A program made the position numbers and the translations under genes. A stretch of DNA of 64,000 nucleotides from an uncultured Draconibacterium sp. (GTDB lineage: Bacteria > Bacteroidota > Bacteroidia > Bacteroidales > Prolixibacteraceae), in contig NZ_OY775906.1 in assembly GCF_963675065.1 (NCBI RefSeq), positions 2,396,001 to 2,460,000 of the forward strand, given 5' to 3'. Numbering within the stretch: position 1 is the stretch's first letter; the number at the start of each line of letters is the position of its first letter. Shown here piece by piece: positions 38,345-46,431 of the stretch. Below the pieces are notes generated by a model, which saw only the letters and a list, made by a program, of their open reading frames with translations, was not told the origin of the DNA and did no database searches.

Positions 38345-38935
38345 TTATTTTACAGAAAGAAGTAACCAAGCAACTAAAGGGAGATAATCTTTGAGTGAAA
38401 TCCGGAGTGTTTTTAGGGCTTTGGTAATTTGTGCCTCAACGGTTTTTACTGAAATATCCAATGCGTCGGCCACTTCCTTGTTTTTCTTACCTTCCATGCG
38501 GCTCAAAATAAAAACCTCGCGGCAACGATCCGGTAGTTCCGAAAGCGTTTTTTCAATAATGGTTTCAATTTCCTGAAAAGTAACCGTTGAAGTATCAAGG
38601 CCTTTTAAGGCTTCTGTATAAATCTGATTTTGTTTTTGAAAAGCTGCCTCCGATTTGTATTTTTTCTTCACCTTCTCGTGACGTAAAAACATGAGGCAGT
38701 TGTTTTTTACGTTGGTATACAAATAACTTTGCAGCTGCGATTCGTTGATAAACTGAGGCTTTTTGTCCCACATGGAAATAAAGGCATCCTGAACCAGGTT
38801 TTTCGATTCACTTTCGGGAACAAATTCTTTTGCAAAATATACCAAACGCGGATAATACAATTTGAAAACCACTTCAAAAGCAGCCTCTTGACTGTTATTC
38901 AAAAGTTGTAATATCTCGTTAGTTAGTGCTTTCAT
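38345..38935 (-). CDS. ECF RNA polymerase sigma-70 factor
   Basis: Directs transcription of the downstream PUL when released from FecR. Region 2 about 20-90 (AFEVVFKLYYPRLVYFAKEFV, NLVQDAFISMWDKKP, YLYTNVKNNCLMFLRHEKVKKKY) and region 4 about 125-185 (LSELPDRCREVFILSRMEGKKNKEVADALDISVKTVEAQITKALKTL) are complete. 196 aa, typical of Bacteroidetes-family ECF factors that pair with FecR and TonB receptors. It is the first gene of the locus in transcription order. Confidence 0.96.
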   Translation of the reverse strand: MKALTNEILQLLNNSQEAAFEVVFKLYYPRLVYFAKEFVPESESKNLVQDAFISMWDKKPQFINESQLQSYLYTNVKNNCLMFLRHEKVKKKYKSEAAFQKQNQIYTEALKGLDTSTVTFQEIETIIEKTLSELPDRCREVFILSRMEGKKNKEVADALDISVKTVEAQITKALKTLRISLKDYLPLVAWLLLSVK

Positions 38936-39078
38936 TCGTTAGTGAAATTGCAGTTGCAATGATAAACAAAAAAAACAGAACAGCATTTGTTGGGTTTGAT
39001 CCTTTCGGATAACATACCATTCAAAGCCCTTATCATGAGATAATAACAATATATTTTGGCTAGGTGCTTTTTTATTTT

Positions 39079-39531
39079 TTACAGCCCCGGTAGCAAATAA
39101 AACACAGCAATCAAAACTATGGTTAGCGTTGATATGCCAACCGGAAACCAAACCGGGGCAATCCAGGGAACCGGAATCAGAAACAATACATCGGTAGTGG
39201 TTAGTTTGGGTGGCCATTTTAATAACACGTACAAAGACACATAATAAAATAAATCCCAGAAAGCAAAGGTCCACAGGAAAACCATTATACGGTCGAGCCA
39301 TGAACTACCAACCACTAATGCCAGTGTAATCAGCATCACAATGGTTGCAGCCTCGCGAGTCATTTCAATTTTTATGGTGCGCTTCGGAACCTGTTCCAGC
39401 AGTTCTTTATTTCCCGCTTCCGAATCAGTATCCAACAATCCGATGGCTTTCTGGAGATAAACCACCACCACTCCCTCGAGATGAGCCATGGCGACACCAA
39501 AAACGGCAAGCAATATATAATGTGTAAGCAT
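39079..39531 (-). CDS. Small integral membrane protein of unknown function
   Basis: 150 aa with about four hydrophobic helices: 3-25 (ILLAVFGVAMAHLEGVVVVYL), about 60-78 (AATIVMLITLALVVGSSWL), 82-103 (IMVFLWTFAFWDLFYYVSLYVLL) and 113-148 (VLFLIPVPWIAPVWFPVGISTLTIVLIAVFYLL). A charged cytosolic loop with KRTIKIEMTREAA lies between helices 1 and 2. No family recognised with confidence. It stands alone between the PUL regulator and the divergent BON gene. Confidence 0.7.
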   Translation of the reverse strand: MLTHYILLAVFGVAMAHLEGVVVVYLQKAIGLLDTDSEAGNKELLEQVPKRTIKIEMTREAATIVMLITLALVVGSSWLDRIMVFLWTFAFWDLFYYVSLYVLLKWPPKLTTTDVLFLIPVPWIAPVWFPVGISTLTIVLIAVFYLLPGL

Positions 39532-39833
39532 AACAAGTCGGTTTTTATTGGTTCTTTTGTTTTAATTTAAGTTACGAATTTCAGTCGGGAATCACAATGC
39601 CGGTTTGTACAAAAACCCACCTCTAACATTTCCACATCCTGTTGACATATTACACACTTAACGGCCAATCTTTCTACAGTATTTCGGCGTTCGAATTCTT
39701 ACTCAAAAACACAACCGCCACAAACCACTGGTAACAAGCAGTTTAATGAATCAAAAAATATACTTCCACAAAACCCCTGACTGGTACAGATATCGTACAC
39801 ACTTTTAGTGCAAAACAGAAAAACAGATACATT
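39532..39833 (+). promoter_or_regulatory. Intergenic regulatory region upstream of the BON gene
   Basis: 302 bp without a gene between divergent genes. CCACA at 39632 is followed exactly 20 bp later by a CACACTTAA block, a weaker copy of the paired element seen at 41259 and 45240, then GGCCAATCT, which also recurs after the 45240 copy. A C-rich ACCCCTGAC lies at about 39772. Function as a regulator site is inferred from recurrence only. Confidence 0.35.
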
Positions 39834-40499
39834 ATGAAACCATTACCAGAAGAAATTATTAAAAAGAACATCATCGACCGGCTAACCAATAACGATGCAG
39901 TGAATATCAACCACATATTTGTAAGTATTAAGGATGGCGTAGTTCATCTGCAGGGACATGTGCCCAGTTACAGTGCAAAAATTGAAGCACTTCGCGATGC
40001 GACTGAAGTCGCCAAAGATTTTAACGTGGTAAACGATCTGCAGGTAAATTTTCAACCCAATCAGCCGACCGTTTCAGATAAAGAGATCAGGGATAATATT
40101 CAAAAGTATTTTAAGTGGCAAAAAAGCATTAACCCGATGAATGTTGTTGTGGAGGTTGACAAGGGGAAAGTAATATTGTCGGGCAATGTTTCGAATGAAA
40201 GCGAGAGCATTGCTGCCGGAAAAATTGTCAGCTCAACCAAGGGAGTTCTCGACTTGGATAACCGCATACAGGTAAATCAGAAAATGATTAGTAACGACCA
40301 ACACATTCAGCAATCGCTAAAACATGCCTTTGAAAAAAGTGCCCTCATTGACGAGAAAAAAATTATAACAGAGGTGGAGAAAGGTACCGTTTACATTTCG
40401 GGATGTGTGACCAACGATCCCATCAGAAAAGAAATTGAGGACCAGGCCATGCACACCGTAGGCGTAAAGAAGGTAGTGAATGAAATTACGGTGGGGTAA
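39834..40499 (+). CDS. Triple BON-domain protein
   Basis: Three BON (bacterial OsmY and nodulation) domains at about 5-70, 80-145 and 150-218, each with the pattern I...V..G.V.L.G.V......A......V.GV..V.N.I (examples VSIKDGVVHLQGHV, VEVDKGKVILSGNV, TEVEKGTVYISGCV). BON domains are thought to bind membranes or hydrophobic ligands and are typical of stress-induced proteins. No signal peptide is visible, so it should be cytosolic, unlike OsmY. 221 aa. It heads the small stress-type gene cluster. Confidence 0.9.
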   Translation: MKPLPEEIIKKNIIDRLTNNDAVNINHIFVSIKDGVVHLQGHVPSYSAKIEALRDATEVAKDFNVVNDLQVNFQPNQPTVSDKEIRDNIQKYFKWQKSINPMNVVVEVDKGKVILSGNVSNESESIAAGKIVSSTKGVLDLDNRIQVNQKMISNDQHIQQSLKHAFEKSALIDEKKIITEVEKGTVYISGCVTNDPIRKEIEDQAMHTVGVKKVVNEITVG

Positions 40500-40539
40500 A
40501 ATCTTCTGTCCTCCACCAAAACAAGGAAAAAGCAGAATT

Positions 40540-40640
40540 ATGAAACTACTAAAAAATTTATCCCGGTATTACTGCGTCTGTTTTTGGCAGCAAAAACCTG
40601 GGCGCAACGAGAGATTAAAATTGAAGGACACGACAGTTGA
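40540..40640 (+). pseudogene. Remnant of a secreted-protein N-terminus with a frameshift
   Basis: ATG at 40540 reads MKLLKN then goes out of a sensible frame; shifting frame at the run of six A gives KFIPVLLRLFLAAKTWAQ, a good Bacteroidota signal peptide with cleavage after AQ, then REIKIEGHDS and a stop at 40638. Two frames combine into one plausible export signal, so this looks like a decayed 5' end of a small secreted protein. Short and therefore uncertain. Confidence 0.35.
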
Positions 40641-40650
40641 ATAAAACAAA

Positions 40651-40682
40651 AAGCCCCGGCAACTATATAGTTGCCGGGGCTT
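40651..40682. terminator. Bidirectional terminator between convergent genes
   Basis: Perfect 32-bp palindrome (16-bp arms meeting at 40666/40667; a small loop forms in RNA), with A-rich sequence before and TTATTT after. It lies between the BON gene (+) and the lipoprotein gene (-) and can stop transcription from both sides. Confidence 0.9.
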
Positions 40683-40693
40683 ATTTCGTATTC

Positions 40694-41134
40694 CTATTTA
40701 TTATCTTCAAAGAAGGCTGCAACACTTTCCTTAAAATTTTCGGTATCGTACTGAAGCTCTTCTTTAAATTCGTCCCAGGTTTGTTCTCCCTGGTCTTTTA
40801 TTTCATCTACCCGAACGGTTAACGAGTCGCTTTTAATTTTTAGCTCCTCAATCAAATCTTCCGCCTCGGTGTTTACCTGCTTGGTACCTTTTCTCAACTC
40901 ATCTTCATAATCGTAAAGCTTTTCATTAAAATCGGTAATTGCAGAGTCTATTTCCATTTTTAACTCCTTTTTATCCTTTTCCAGAAAAGCATTAACATCC
41001 TGTTTTACTTCCTGCAGGTCTTCAGCCAATTCTTCTTTGTTGTCGTTTTGTTTTTTCGAAGAACTACACGAAAGAACAGTGGCAGAAAGTAATAGGATAA
41101 AAATCCAGTTCATCTGTTTTGTAAATGCTTTCAT
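40694..41134 (-). CDS. Coiled-coil lipoprotein of unknown function
   Basis: Start at 41134 gives a compact lipoprotein signal (LLLSATVLSC, Cys23); ATGs at 41155 and 41149 would only lengthen the n-region. The mature part is almost entirely charged and helical, with heptad-like spacing (LAEDLQEVKQDVNAFLEKDKKELKMEIDS, and so on), so a long coiled coil tethered to a membrane. No enzymatic motif. Similar small lipoproteins are common next to stress genes in Bacteroidota. It shares its upstream region with the divergent LapA-like gene. Confidence 0.75.
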   Translation of the reverse strand: MKAFTKQMNWIFILLLSATVLSCSSSKKQNDNKEELAEDLQEVKQDVNAFLEKDKKELKMEIDSAITDFNEKLYDYEDELRKGTKQVNTEAEDLIEELKIKSDSLTVRVDEIKDQGEQTWDEFKEELQYDTENFKESVAAFFEDNK

Positions 41135-41201
41135 TGTGATGTTTTTCATTTTCATGTTACTTGTTTTAATTCAACAGTAGAAAAGAGTGAAAATACTATG
41201 C

Positions 41202-41292
41202 CATGCCCCCTCATGTAGTTGTTTACCCCTCAAACATGCTGTTTAAAGTGAATTTTTTCCACACTATTCTGTAAAATTCCACAACCTCAAAC
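41202..41292. promoter_or_regulatory. Candidate shared regulatory element between divergent stress genes
   Basis: Contains CATGCCCCCTCATG (41202-41215), TTTACCCCTCAAAC (41222-41235) and the paired element CCACA at 41259 with CCACAACCTCAAA at 41279, exactly 20 bp apart. The same pair with the same 20-bp offset recurs at 45240/45260. The rest of the 349-bp gap (41156-41504) shows no gene. Regulator unknown. Confidence 0.4.
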
Positions 41293-41504
41293 TTCCAAAG
41301 CAATAGTACCCAACTGCCGGCCTTCTGCTAAAAGCCTGTATTTGTCGCACTTTCTGTTGAATAAGCTTTAACATTGATGCCGGGGCACGTAAGTTGCCTT
41401 ATAAACGGTGTAACAGGCTGATTAAATACTGAAACGAAATAATGTTTTCACCCGCCTAATCCCCACTCGATGCTGACTTGAATTAGGAATAAAAATATAT
41501 AACC

Positions 41505-41834
41505 ATGCAAAAAACATTTATAGGAATTTTACTAGTGATTTTGGCCGTTGTATTGTTTGCGCTAAATAATTCATCGGTGGTTACTTTGAACTTTTGGAAA
41601 TGGAACATCGAATCAAATTTATCGCTTGTTCTAATAATTGCCGTTACGTTCGGAGCCATGACCAGTTTTATATTATCGCTACCCTATCGTGCACGTAAAA
41701 ATAATGAAATCCGAAACAGGGATAGAACAATTAAAGGGCTCGAAAGTCAGATTCGTAAATTGGAGAACGATATAAAAGTTGCAGTGAACAAAACAAGTAA
41801 AGAACTGGAAAGACAAAAAGAAAAACCAGATTAA
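41505..41834 (+). CDS. LapA-like (DUF1049) inner membrane protein
   Basis: 109 aa. Two transmembrane helices, about 4-22 (TFIGILLVILAVVLFALNN) and 40-60 (LVLIIAVTFGAMTSFILSLPYRA), then a cytosolic coiled-coil tail. The N..VTLNFW.W..E..LSLVL segment between helices is the hallmark of the LapA/YciS domain. In Escherichia coli the relatives take part in control of lipopolysaccharide assembly; that role is not assured here. First of three small collinear genes with CsbD-like and SpoIIAA-like proteins. Confidence 0.85.
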   Translation: MQKTFIGILLVILAVVLFALNNSSVVTLNFWKWNIESNLSLVLIIAVTFGAMTSFILSLPYRARKNNEIRNRDRTIKGLESQIRKLENDIKVAVNKTSKELERQKEKPD

Positions 41835-41893
41835 ATGCCTGCGTGATAAGTTAAGTAGTAGCATCAGTGTAAACAGAATTAAAACAATGAGAT

Positions 41894-42109
41894 ATGAAAA
41901 CAAATGATTCAATCAAAAACAATTGGTCGTTTATAAAACTCGGGCTAAATGAAAGATATCCACAGTTATCAAAAAATGACCTTACGTATATCGACGGTTA
42001 CGAGAATGAATTTATGCATAACCTGGAGCTTAAACTGGGAATGAATAGAGAGCAACTAACAACAATACTTTACAGCCTTATTCCCAGCGAAAGCATGCAA
42101 AAGGTTTAA
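41894..42109 (+). CDS. CsbD-like small stress protein
   Basis: 71 aa, soluble. The layout IKNNWSFIKLGLNERYPQLSKNDLTYIDGYENEF and MNREQLTTIL parallels CsbD proteins (N.IEGNWKQ.KGK....W..LTDDDL..I.G....L). It is divergent in the glycine-rich centre, so the call is by pattern. CsbD proteins are general stress proteins of unknown mechanism. It lies 59 bp after the LapA-like gene. Confidence 0.7.
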   Translation: MKTNDSIKNNWSFIKLGLNERYPQLSKNDLTYIDGYENEFMHNLELKLGMNREQLTTILYSLIPSESMQKV

Positions 42110-42171
42110 TAAAAAAATTATCAAAAAGGGAAAAAACTCCAATTAGCAAATTACACTTAAAATTAAAAGTT

Positions 42172-42528
42172 ATGTTTAAAATAATTGATATTACAAAAGA
42201 AGAGCTGATTGCCCTCGAAGTTGAAGGAAAACTGACAGAAGAAGACTACAACAAAATTACTCCGCTTATTGATAAAGCGGTTCAGGATTTTGGCAAGGTA
42301 AAACTTTACATTCAGCTAAATTATGTAGATGGAATTTCGCCGAAAGCATTTTGGGAAGACGTAAAAACCTACCTGAAACATTTTAACCACATGAAGAAAA
42401 TTGCAGTTGTTGGAAAATCTCGTTGGGAAAAATTGTGGTCGGAACTGGCTGCACCATTTATTTCCGGCGAAGTAAAATATTTTGAATTTACGGCCATTGA
42501 CAAAGCCCGGGAGTGGGTTAAAGATTAA
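42172..42528 (+). CDS. SpoIIAA-like (STAS-fold) protein
   Basis: 118 aa, cytosolic. The pattern ALEVEGKLTEEDYNKITPLIDKAVQDFGKVKLYIQLNYVDGISPKAFWEDVKTYLKHFNHMKKIAVVGKSRWEKLW and the ending EFTAIDKAREWVKD match the SpoIIAA-like family (DUF3478), STAS-like folds often found with stress or membrane proteins. No phospho-serine motif like that of true SpoIIAA is obvious. Ends the small stress cluster, followed by a terminator. Confidence 0.88.
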   Translation: MFKIIDITKEELIALEVEGKLTEEDYNKITPLIDKAVQDFGKVKLYIQLNYVDGISPKAFWEDVKTYLKHFNHMKKIAVVGKSRWEKLWSELAAPFISGEVKYFEFTAIDKAREWVKD

Positions 42529-42554
42529 TAATACATCAATATCAATTGTTGTTT

Positions 42555-42590
42555 AACCGGTTGTGGCATTATTTGCCCAACCGGTTTTTT
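42555..42590 (+). terminator. Rho-independent terminator after the SpoIIAA-like gene
   Basis: AACCGGTTG and CAACCGGTT arms (9 bp) around a 14-nt loop region, followed by TTTTTT, 26 bp after the stop. It separates the small stress genes from the convergent flavoprotein gene. Confidence 0.88.
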
Positions 42591-42628
42591 ATGCAAAAAA
42601 AAAAATGCCGAAAACGGCATTTATATCA

Positions 42629-43294
42629 TCATAGACTAATATTAACCAGATCGTCTCCGGCCCCCAATTCTTTTAGGTAGCCCTTTATTTCATCTGCAAA
42701 ATTTTCAGGGCCACAAAGGTAAAACGGCTGGTCGAAATCGTTAACTACATTTTTAAGAAATGCTTTGTCAATTCTCCCGTAGAAATAGGGTTCCTTTTTT
42801 TCCTGAGTTAATACCTTAATAAAATTGTCTCCCAATATTCTTTTAAACTCTTCATCAAGAAAAATGTCAGCCTCATTTTTGTTTGAAAACAGAAGTTTGC
42901 TTCCGTCAACCTTACCATCTGCTTCCATTTGTCTCAATAGTGCAATAAACGGAGTTACGCCTGTTCCTCCTGCTATAAAAACACCAGGCCCCTTATTCTT
43001 AAACGAATCCCAGGGATCGGAGATAACCAGATGATCACCCTTTTCCAATTTTGAAAGGGCCAATGTTATTCCTTCGTGTTTTGGATATGCTTTTATCGTG
43101 AATTCCAAATGCGCATACTTATTCAAACTTGTAAACGTAAACGGTGCCCACTTATCCTTAAATTCAGGATCATCGAGTGTTACTTCAACAGCCTGACCGG
43201 CACTGTAGGTAAATCCCTTCGGTTTCTCAAGGGTAAACTGCATCACATTATGTGTTAACCACTTTTTTTGCTTTATCTCTATTTTATGTTCCAT
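42629..43294 (-). CDS. Ferredoxin/flavodoxin reductase-like FAD oxidoreductase
   Basis: 221 aa. N-terminal FAD-binding barrel about 1-100 (HNVMQFTLEKPKGFTYSAGQAVEV, WAPFTFTSL in place of the usual RxYS/T motif, GDHLVISDP) and NAD(P)-binding domain about 103-221 (GVFIAGGTGVTPFIALLRQM, FSNKNEADIFLDEEF, FYLCGPENF). No 2Fe-2S or globin domain is attached. WAPFTF lacks the standard Arg-x-Tyr/Phe-Ser/Thr flavin-phosphate motif, so cofactor binding may differ. It overlaps no neighbour and is 21 bp after fumC. Confidence 0.85.
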   Translation of the reverse strand: MEHKIEIKQKKWLTHNVMQFTLEKPKGFTYSAGQAVEVTLDDPEFKDKWAPFTFTSLNKYAHLEFTIKAYPKHEGITLALSKLEKGDHLVISDPWDSFKNKGPGVFIAGGTGVTPFIALLRQMEADGKVDGSKLLFSNKNEADIFLDEEFKRILGDNFIKVLTQEKKEPYFYGRIDKAFLKNVVNDFDQPFYLCGPENFADEIKGYLKELGAGDDLVNISL

Positions 43295-43315
43295 TTTTAC
43301 TGTTTTATCAAATGA

Positions 43316-44731
43316 TTACTTGTTCTTTTTCGTTGTAACATTCGGGCTTGTCATTTCTCCCGGCTTCACCCATTTATCAAACTGTTCTTCGCTTACTAAC
43401 TCCAATTGAGTAGCTGCTTCTTTTAAACTACATTTGTTTGCATGTGCATGCTTGGCAATTTGTGCTGCCTTGTCGTAGCCAATGTGAGGTGTTAAAGTGG
43501 TCACCAGCATCAGCGAATTATTTACATGTGCATCAATTTTTTCGGTATTGGGTGCGATTCCTTCCAAACAATTTTTATTGAATGATTTGCAAGCGTCTGC
43601 CAGCAATGTTGCCGATTGTAAGAAATTGGCAATCAACACAGGCTTAAAAACATTTAGCTGAAAATGCCCGTAAGAATTGGCCACCGAAATGGTTGTATCG
43701 TTACCCATTACCTGGGTACAAACCATTGAAAGTGCTTCAATTTGTGTTGGATTCACTTTACCCGGCATAATAGACGAACCGGCTTCGTTTGCGGGAATAT
43801 TCAATTCACTAATTCCGGCTCGCGGCCCTGAAACCATTACCCGCAAATCATTTACAATTTTCAGTAAACTAACGGCCAGTTGCTTTATTGCACTGTGCGA
43901 TTGCACAAAAGCATCGTGCCCGGCAATCAATGCAAACTTATTTTTGGCTTTTGTAAACGGCAATCCTGTTTCCTTGCTTATTTCATTTACAATTTCATCG
44001 TCGAAACCTGCCGGTGAGTTTAATCCTGTTCCAACAGCAGTGCCTCCCAGTGGTAACTCCTGTAAATCGGGCAGGGTATTTTTCAATGCATTTATTCCTT
44101 TTTCAATTTGGGTAGAATAAGCCGAGAATTCCTGCCCTAAAGTAATTGGCACTGCATCCATAAAATGGGTTCTGCCAATTTTCACTATCGCTTTAAACTC
44201 CTCCGATTTTTTGTTAAAAGTATCATGCAAATCTTTAAGCGCTGGCAATAAATAAGTTGTTAGCTTTTTGCAAGCGGCAATGTGCATGGCTGCCGAAAAT
44301 GTATCGTTTGATGACTGCGATTTATTCACATCATCAATTGGGTGCAACTCGATGTTTTCCCACTGAAAATCGTTTTCTACAATTTGCTTTACCCGATTAG
44401 CGATCACCTCGTTGCAATTCATATTAGTGTGCGTGCCCGAGCCGGTTTGCCAGATGACCAACGGAAAATGTTCTTCGAACATTCCGGCTAAAATTTCATC
44501 GCAAGCTGCTTCTATTAACTGCTTTTTGTTTGTGGAAAGTATTCCCAGTTTATGATTGCTCCGGGCAGCCGCTTTTTTTATAATCGCAAAAGACTCAATG
44601 ATCTCGCCAGGCATCGACGCCTCCGGACCAATCCTGAAATTCTCCAGCGATCGCTGTGTATGTGCCCCCCAAAGCTTTTTATCAGGTACATTTATTTCTC
44701 CCAATGTGTCTTTTTCTATGCGATAATTCAT
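43316..44731 (-). CDS. fumC: Class II fumarate hydratase
   Basis: Converts fumarate and malate in the TCA cycle, cytosolic homotetramer without iron-sulfur cluster. Signature GSSIMPGKVNPTQIEALSMV with catalytic Ser, WQTGSGTHTNMNCNEVIANR, SSNDTFSAAMHIA and KIGRTHFMDAVPITLGQEF are all present; the GK rather than AK in the signature favours fumarase over aspartase. 471 aa is normal. A strong Shine-Dalgarno sequence precedes the ATG. Confidence 0.95.
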   Translation of the reverse strand: MNYRIEKDTLGEINVPDKKLWGAHTQRSLENFRIGPEASMPGEIIESFAIIKKAAARSNHKLGILSTNKKQLIEAACDEILAGMFEEHFPLVIWQTGSGTHTNMNCNEVIANRVKQIVENDFQWENIELHPIDDVNKSQSSNDTFSAAMHIAACKKLTTYLLPALKDLHDTFNKKSEEFKAIVKIGRTHFMDAVPITLGQEFSAYSTQIEKGINALKNTLPDLQELPLGGTAVGTGLNSPAGFDDEIVNEISKETGLPFTKAKNKFALIAGHDAFVQSHSAIKQLAVSLLKIVNDLRVMVSGPRAGISELNIPANEAGSSIMPGKVNPTQIEALSMVCTQVMGNDTTISVANSYGHFQLNVFKPVLIANFLQSATLLADACKSFNKNCLEGIAPNTEKIDAHVNNSLMLVTTLTPHIGYDKAAQIAKHAHANKCSLKEAATQLELVSEEQFDKWVKPGEMTSPNVTTKKNK

Positions 44732-44735
44732 AACT

Positions 44736-44741
44736 CCTCCT
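44736..44741 (-). promoter_or_regulatory. Strong Shine-Dalgarno site of fumC
   Basis: AAAGGAGG on the minus strand, with core AGGAGG at these positions, four bases before the fumC ATG. Such a full anti-SD match is unusual in this window, where most starts show none. Confidence 0.7.
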
Positions 44742-44797
44742 TTAATTCTGTTTTCTTTTCGTTTAAATTGTCTCTAAAGTTCTGCTATAAAATACAG

Positions 44798-45124
44798 CTA
44801 GATCGCATCGATTTTGGCAGCCAGAATAAAGTCGTTGGGCGACAAGCCACCAATGTTGTGTGTACTGATTTCTACATCAACCGAACCATAGTGAACACCT
44901 AAATCGGGGTGGTGATCTTCTTCATCAGCCAGCAAAGCGATTTTTTGAGCAAATGCAATGGCTTCGTTAAAATCACCGACAGAAAAACTCTTCCGAATCT
45001 TCTTGTTATCCACTACTTTCCAGTCGTCGCTAATCTTCTCCTTAAAATGCCTGATCTCTTCAGCATTTAACGGTGTTGTCTCTTTTTTGCACGGTGTACA
45101 GTGCTTTTCTTTTAATTCACTCAT
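44798..45124 (-). CDS. phhB: 4a-hydroxytetrahydrobiopterin dehydratase (PCD/DCoH family)
   Basis: 108 aa. Dehydrates the carbinolamine of tetrahydropterin formed by aromatic amino acid hydroxylases. Motif EDHHPDLGVHYGSVDVEISTHNIGGLSPNDFILAAKID includes the catalytic His pair (HHPD) and the second conserved His. The N-terminal C..C with KKET is a small extra. No hydroxylase gene is in the window, so the protein may serve another pterin pathway. 66 bp upstream of fumC, same strand. Confidence 0.92.
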   Translation of the reverse strand: MSELKEKHCTPCKKETTPLNAEEIRHFKEKISDDWKVVDNKKIRKSFSVGDFNEAIAFAQKIALLADEEDHHPDLGVHYGSVDVEISTHNIGGLSPNDFILAAKIDAI

Positions 45125-45239
45125 AATCTGTATAATTTTTCGCAGAAAAATGACTGCTTAAATTAGTAATGAAAATAATGTGCCACAACGGAAATAGCTG
45201 ATTTCAAGCCGGAATGAGTAAGTTATGCGGGTACAATTT

Positions 45240-45313
45240 CCACAAGTTGTGAAATGAAACCACAACCTTAAAGTCCTGGCCAATCTGATTTCTCATTGTT
45301 ACATACCCCCTCT
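45240..45313 (+). promoter_or_regulatory. Candidate regulatory region upstream of the aldo/keto reductase gene
   Basis: CCACA at 45240 and CCACAACCTTAAA at 45260, 20 bp apart, as at 41259/41279; then GGCCAATCT (shared with the BON upstream region) and ACATACCCCCTCTAT at 45300-45314. The element ends about 90 bp before the start codon. The remainder of 45125-45401 has no gene. Confidence 0.4.
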
Positions 45314-45401
45314 ATAAAAACGAACAATAGCGTTTAGGTTTTGTTTCTAATTCAGTAACTTAAACCCGTTTTCTATTACCAATTAAATCTTAACTTAGAT
45401 C

Positions 45402-46361
45402 ATGAAAGAAAAATCCAACGAAGAGAATCCTCAAAAAGAAATGAAGCGCCGCGAGTTTATCCGTGCCGGTGTCACTTTTGCTGCCGGTGCCGGTGTTATG
45501 GGGCTTGGCAGTTACAAAGCGTTTGGAGGCGGCAATGACTCAGTAGCTCAAAACACAATCGAAAACGTAAGTTTGAACAACGGAGTACAAATGCCAATTT
45601 TAGGATTTGGCACACTTTACCTGAATGGCGAAACGGGTGCACTATGTGTTGCCGATGCCATTTCGCTGGGTTACCGACTGATTGACACAGCCACCATTTA
45701 TGGCAACGAAGAAGCTGTTGGTGCCGGCATTAAAAAAAGCGGTATCGACCGAAAAGAGTTGTTTGTTACCTCGAAGCTTTGGGTGGACGACTCGGGTTAT
45801 GAAAAGGCGAAAAAAGCCTTTCAAACTTCCATAGATAAACTAGGAACCGACTACCTTGATCTTTACCTCATCCACCGTCCGCGTGGCGATGTAAAAGGCT
45901 CGTGGAAAGCTATGGAAGAATTGCACAAAAAAGGCAAGATAAAAGCCATTGGTATCAGTAATTTCGAAGATCACCAGATTGATGAACTACTGGAGTATGC
46001 CAACATAAAACCTGCCGTTAACCAGATTGAAACACATGCATTCTTTCAGCAAAGTAAAGCGCGAAAATCGTTACTGGATTATGGTGTACAAATGGAAGCC
46101 TGGTCGCCGTTGGCACAAGGCCGAAACGGATTGTTTACTAACAAAACACTGGCTGCCATTGGCAAAAAGTACAATAAAAACAATGCACAGGTAAGTTTGA
46201 GGTGGCACTATCAGCGTGGTATTGTTGCCATTCCGCGCTCATCGCAAAAAGCACACATGATGGAAAACCTCAATATTTTTGATTTCGAACTAAATGATTC
46301 GGACATGAAAACCATTGCCACGCTGGATCTGGATAAAACCCAGTTTCCGGAATGGGAATAG
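45402..46361 (+). CDS. Exported aldo/keto reductase
   Basis: NADPH-dependent carbonyl reductase. Residues 14-20 (MKRREFIRAG) and the following hydrophobic stretch (VTFAAGAGVMGLGSYKAFGG) make a twin-arginine signal, so the enzyme acts in the periplasm with bound cofactor. AKR barrel with Asp/Tyr (LIDTATIYGNEEAVG), Lys (VTSKLWVDD) and His (LYLIHRPRGD) of the catalytic tetrad, AIGISNFEDHQIDEL and IAIPRSSQKAHMMENLNIFDFEL at the cofactor end. Substrate unknown; detoxification of aldehydes is a common guess. Confidence 0.92.
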   Translation: MKEKSNEENPQKEMKRREFIRAGVTFAAGAGVMGLGSYKAFGGGNDSVAQNTIENVSLNNGVQMPILGFGTLYLNGETGALCVADAISLGYRLIDTATIYGNEEAVGAGIKKSGIDRKELFVTSKLWVDDSGYEKAKKAFQTSIDKLGTDYLDLYLIHRPRGDVKGSWKAMEELHKKGKIKAIGISNFEDHQIDELLEYANIKPAVNQIETHAFFQQSKARKSLLDYGVQMEAWSPLAQGRNGLFTNKTLAAIGKKYNKNNAQVSLRWHYQRGIVAIPRSSQKAHMMENLNIFDFELNDSDMKTIATLDLDKTQFPEWE

Positions 46362-46399
46362 TAATAGATTCTTGACGAAATATCAAAATATTTATTGAT

Positions 46400-46431
46400 A
46401 ACGGGGCCAGTTTTATGGCTCCGTTCTTTTT
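46400..46431 (+). terminator. Terminator after the aldo/keto reductase gene
   Basis: 10-bp stem AACGGGGCCA/TGGCTCCGTT (one G.T) with 6-nt loop, then CTTTTT, about 40 bp after the stop. Confidence 0.85.

Noticed and set aside
38939..39301. Minus-strand frame of 120 codons upstream of the sigma factor
   Set aside because: Overlaps the membrane-protein gene in another frame, and its second half has no structure.
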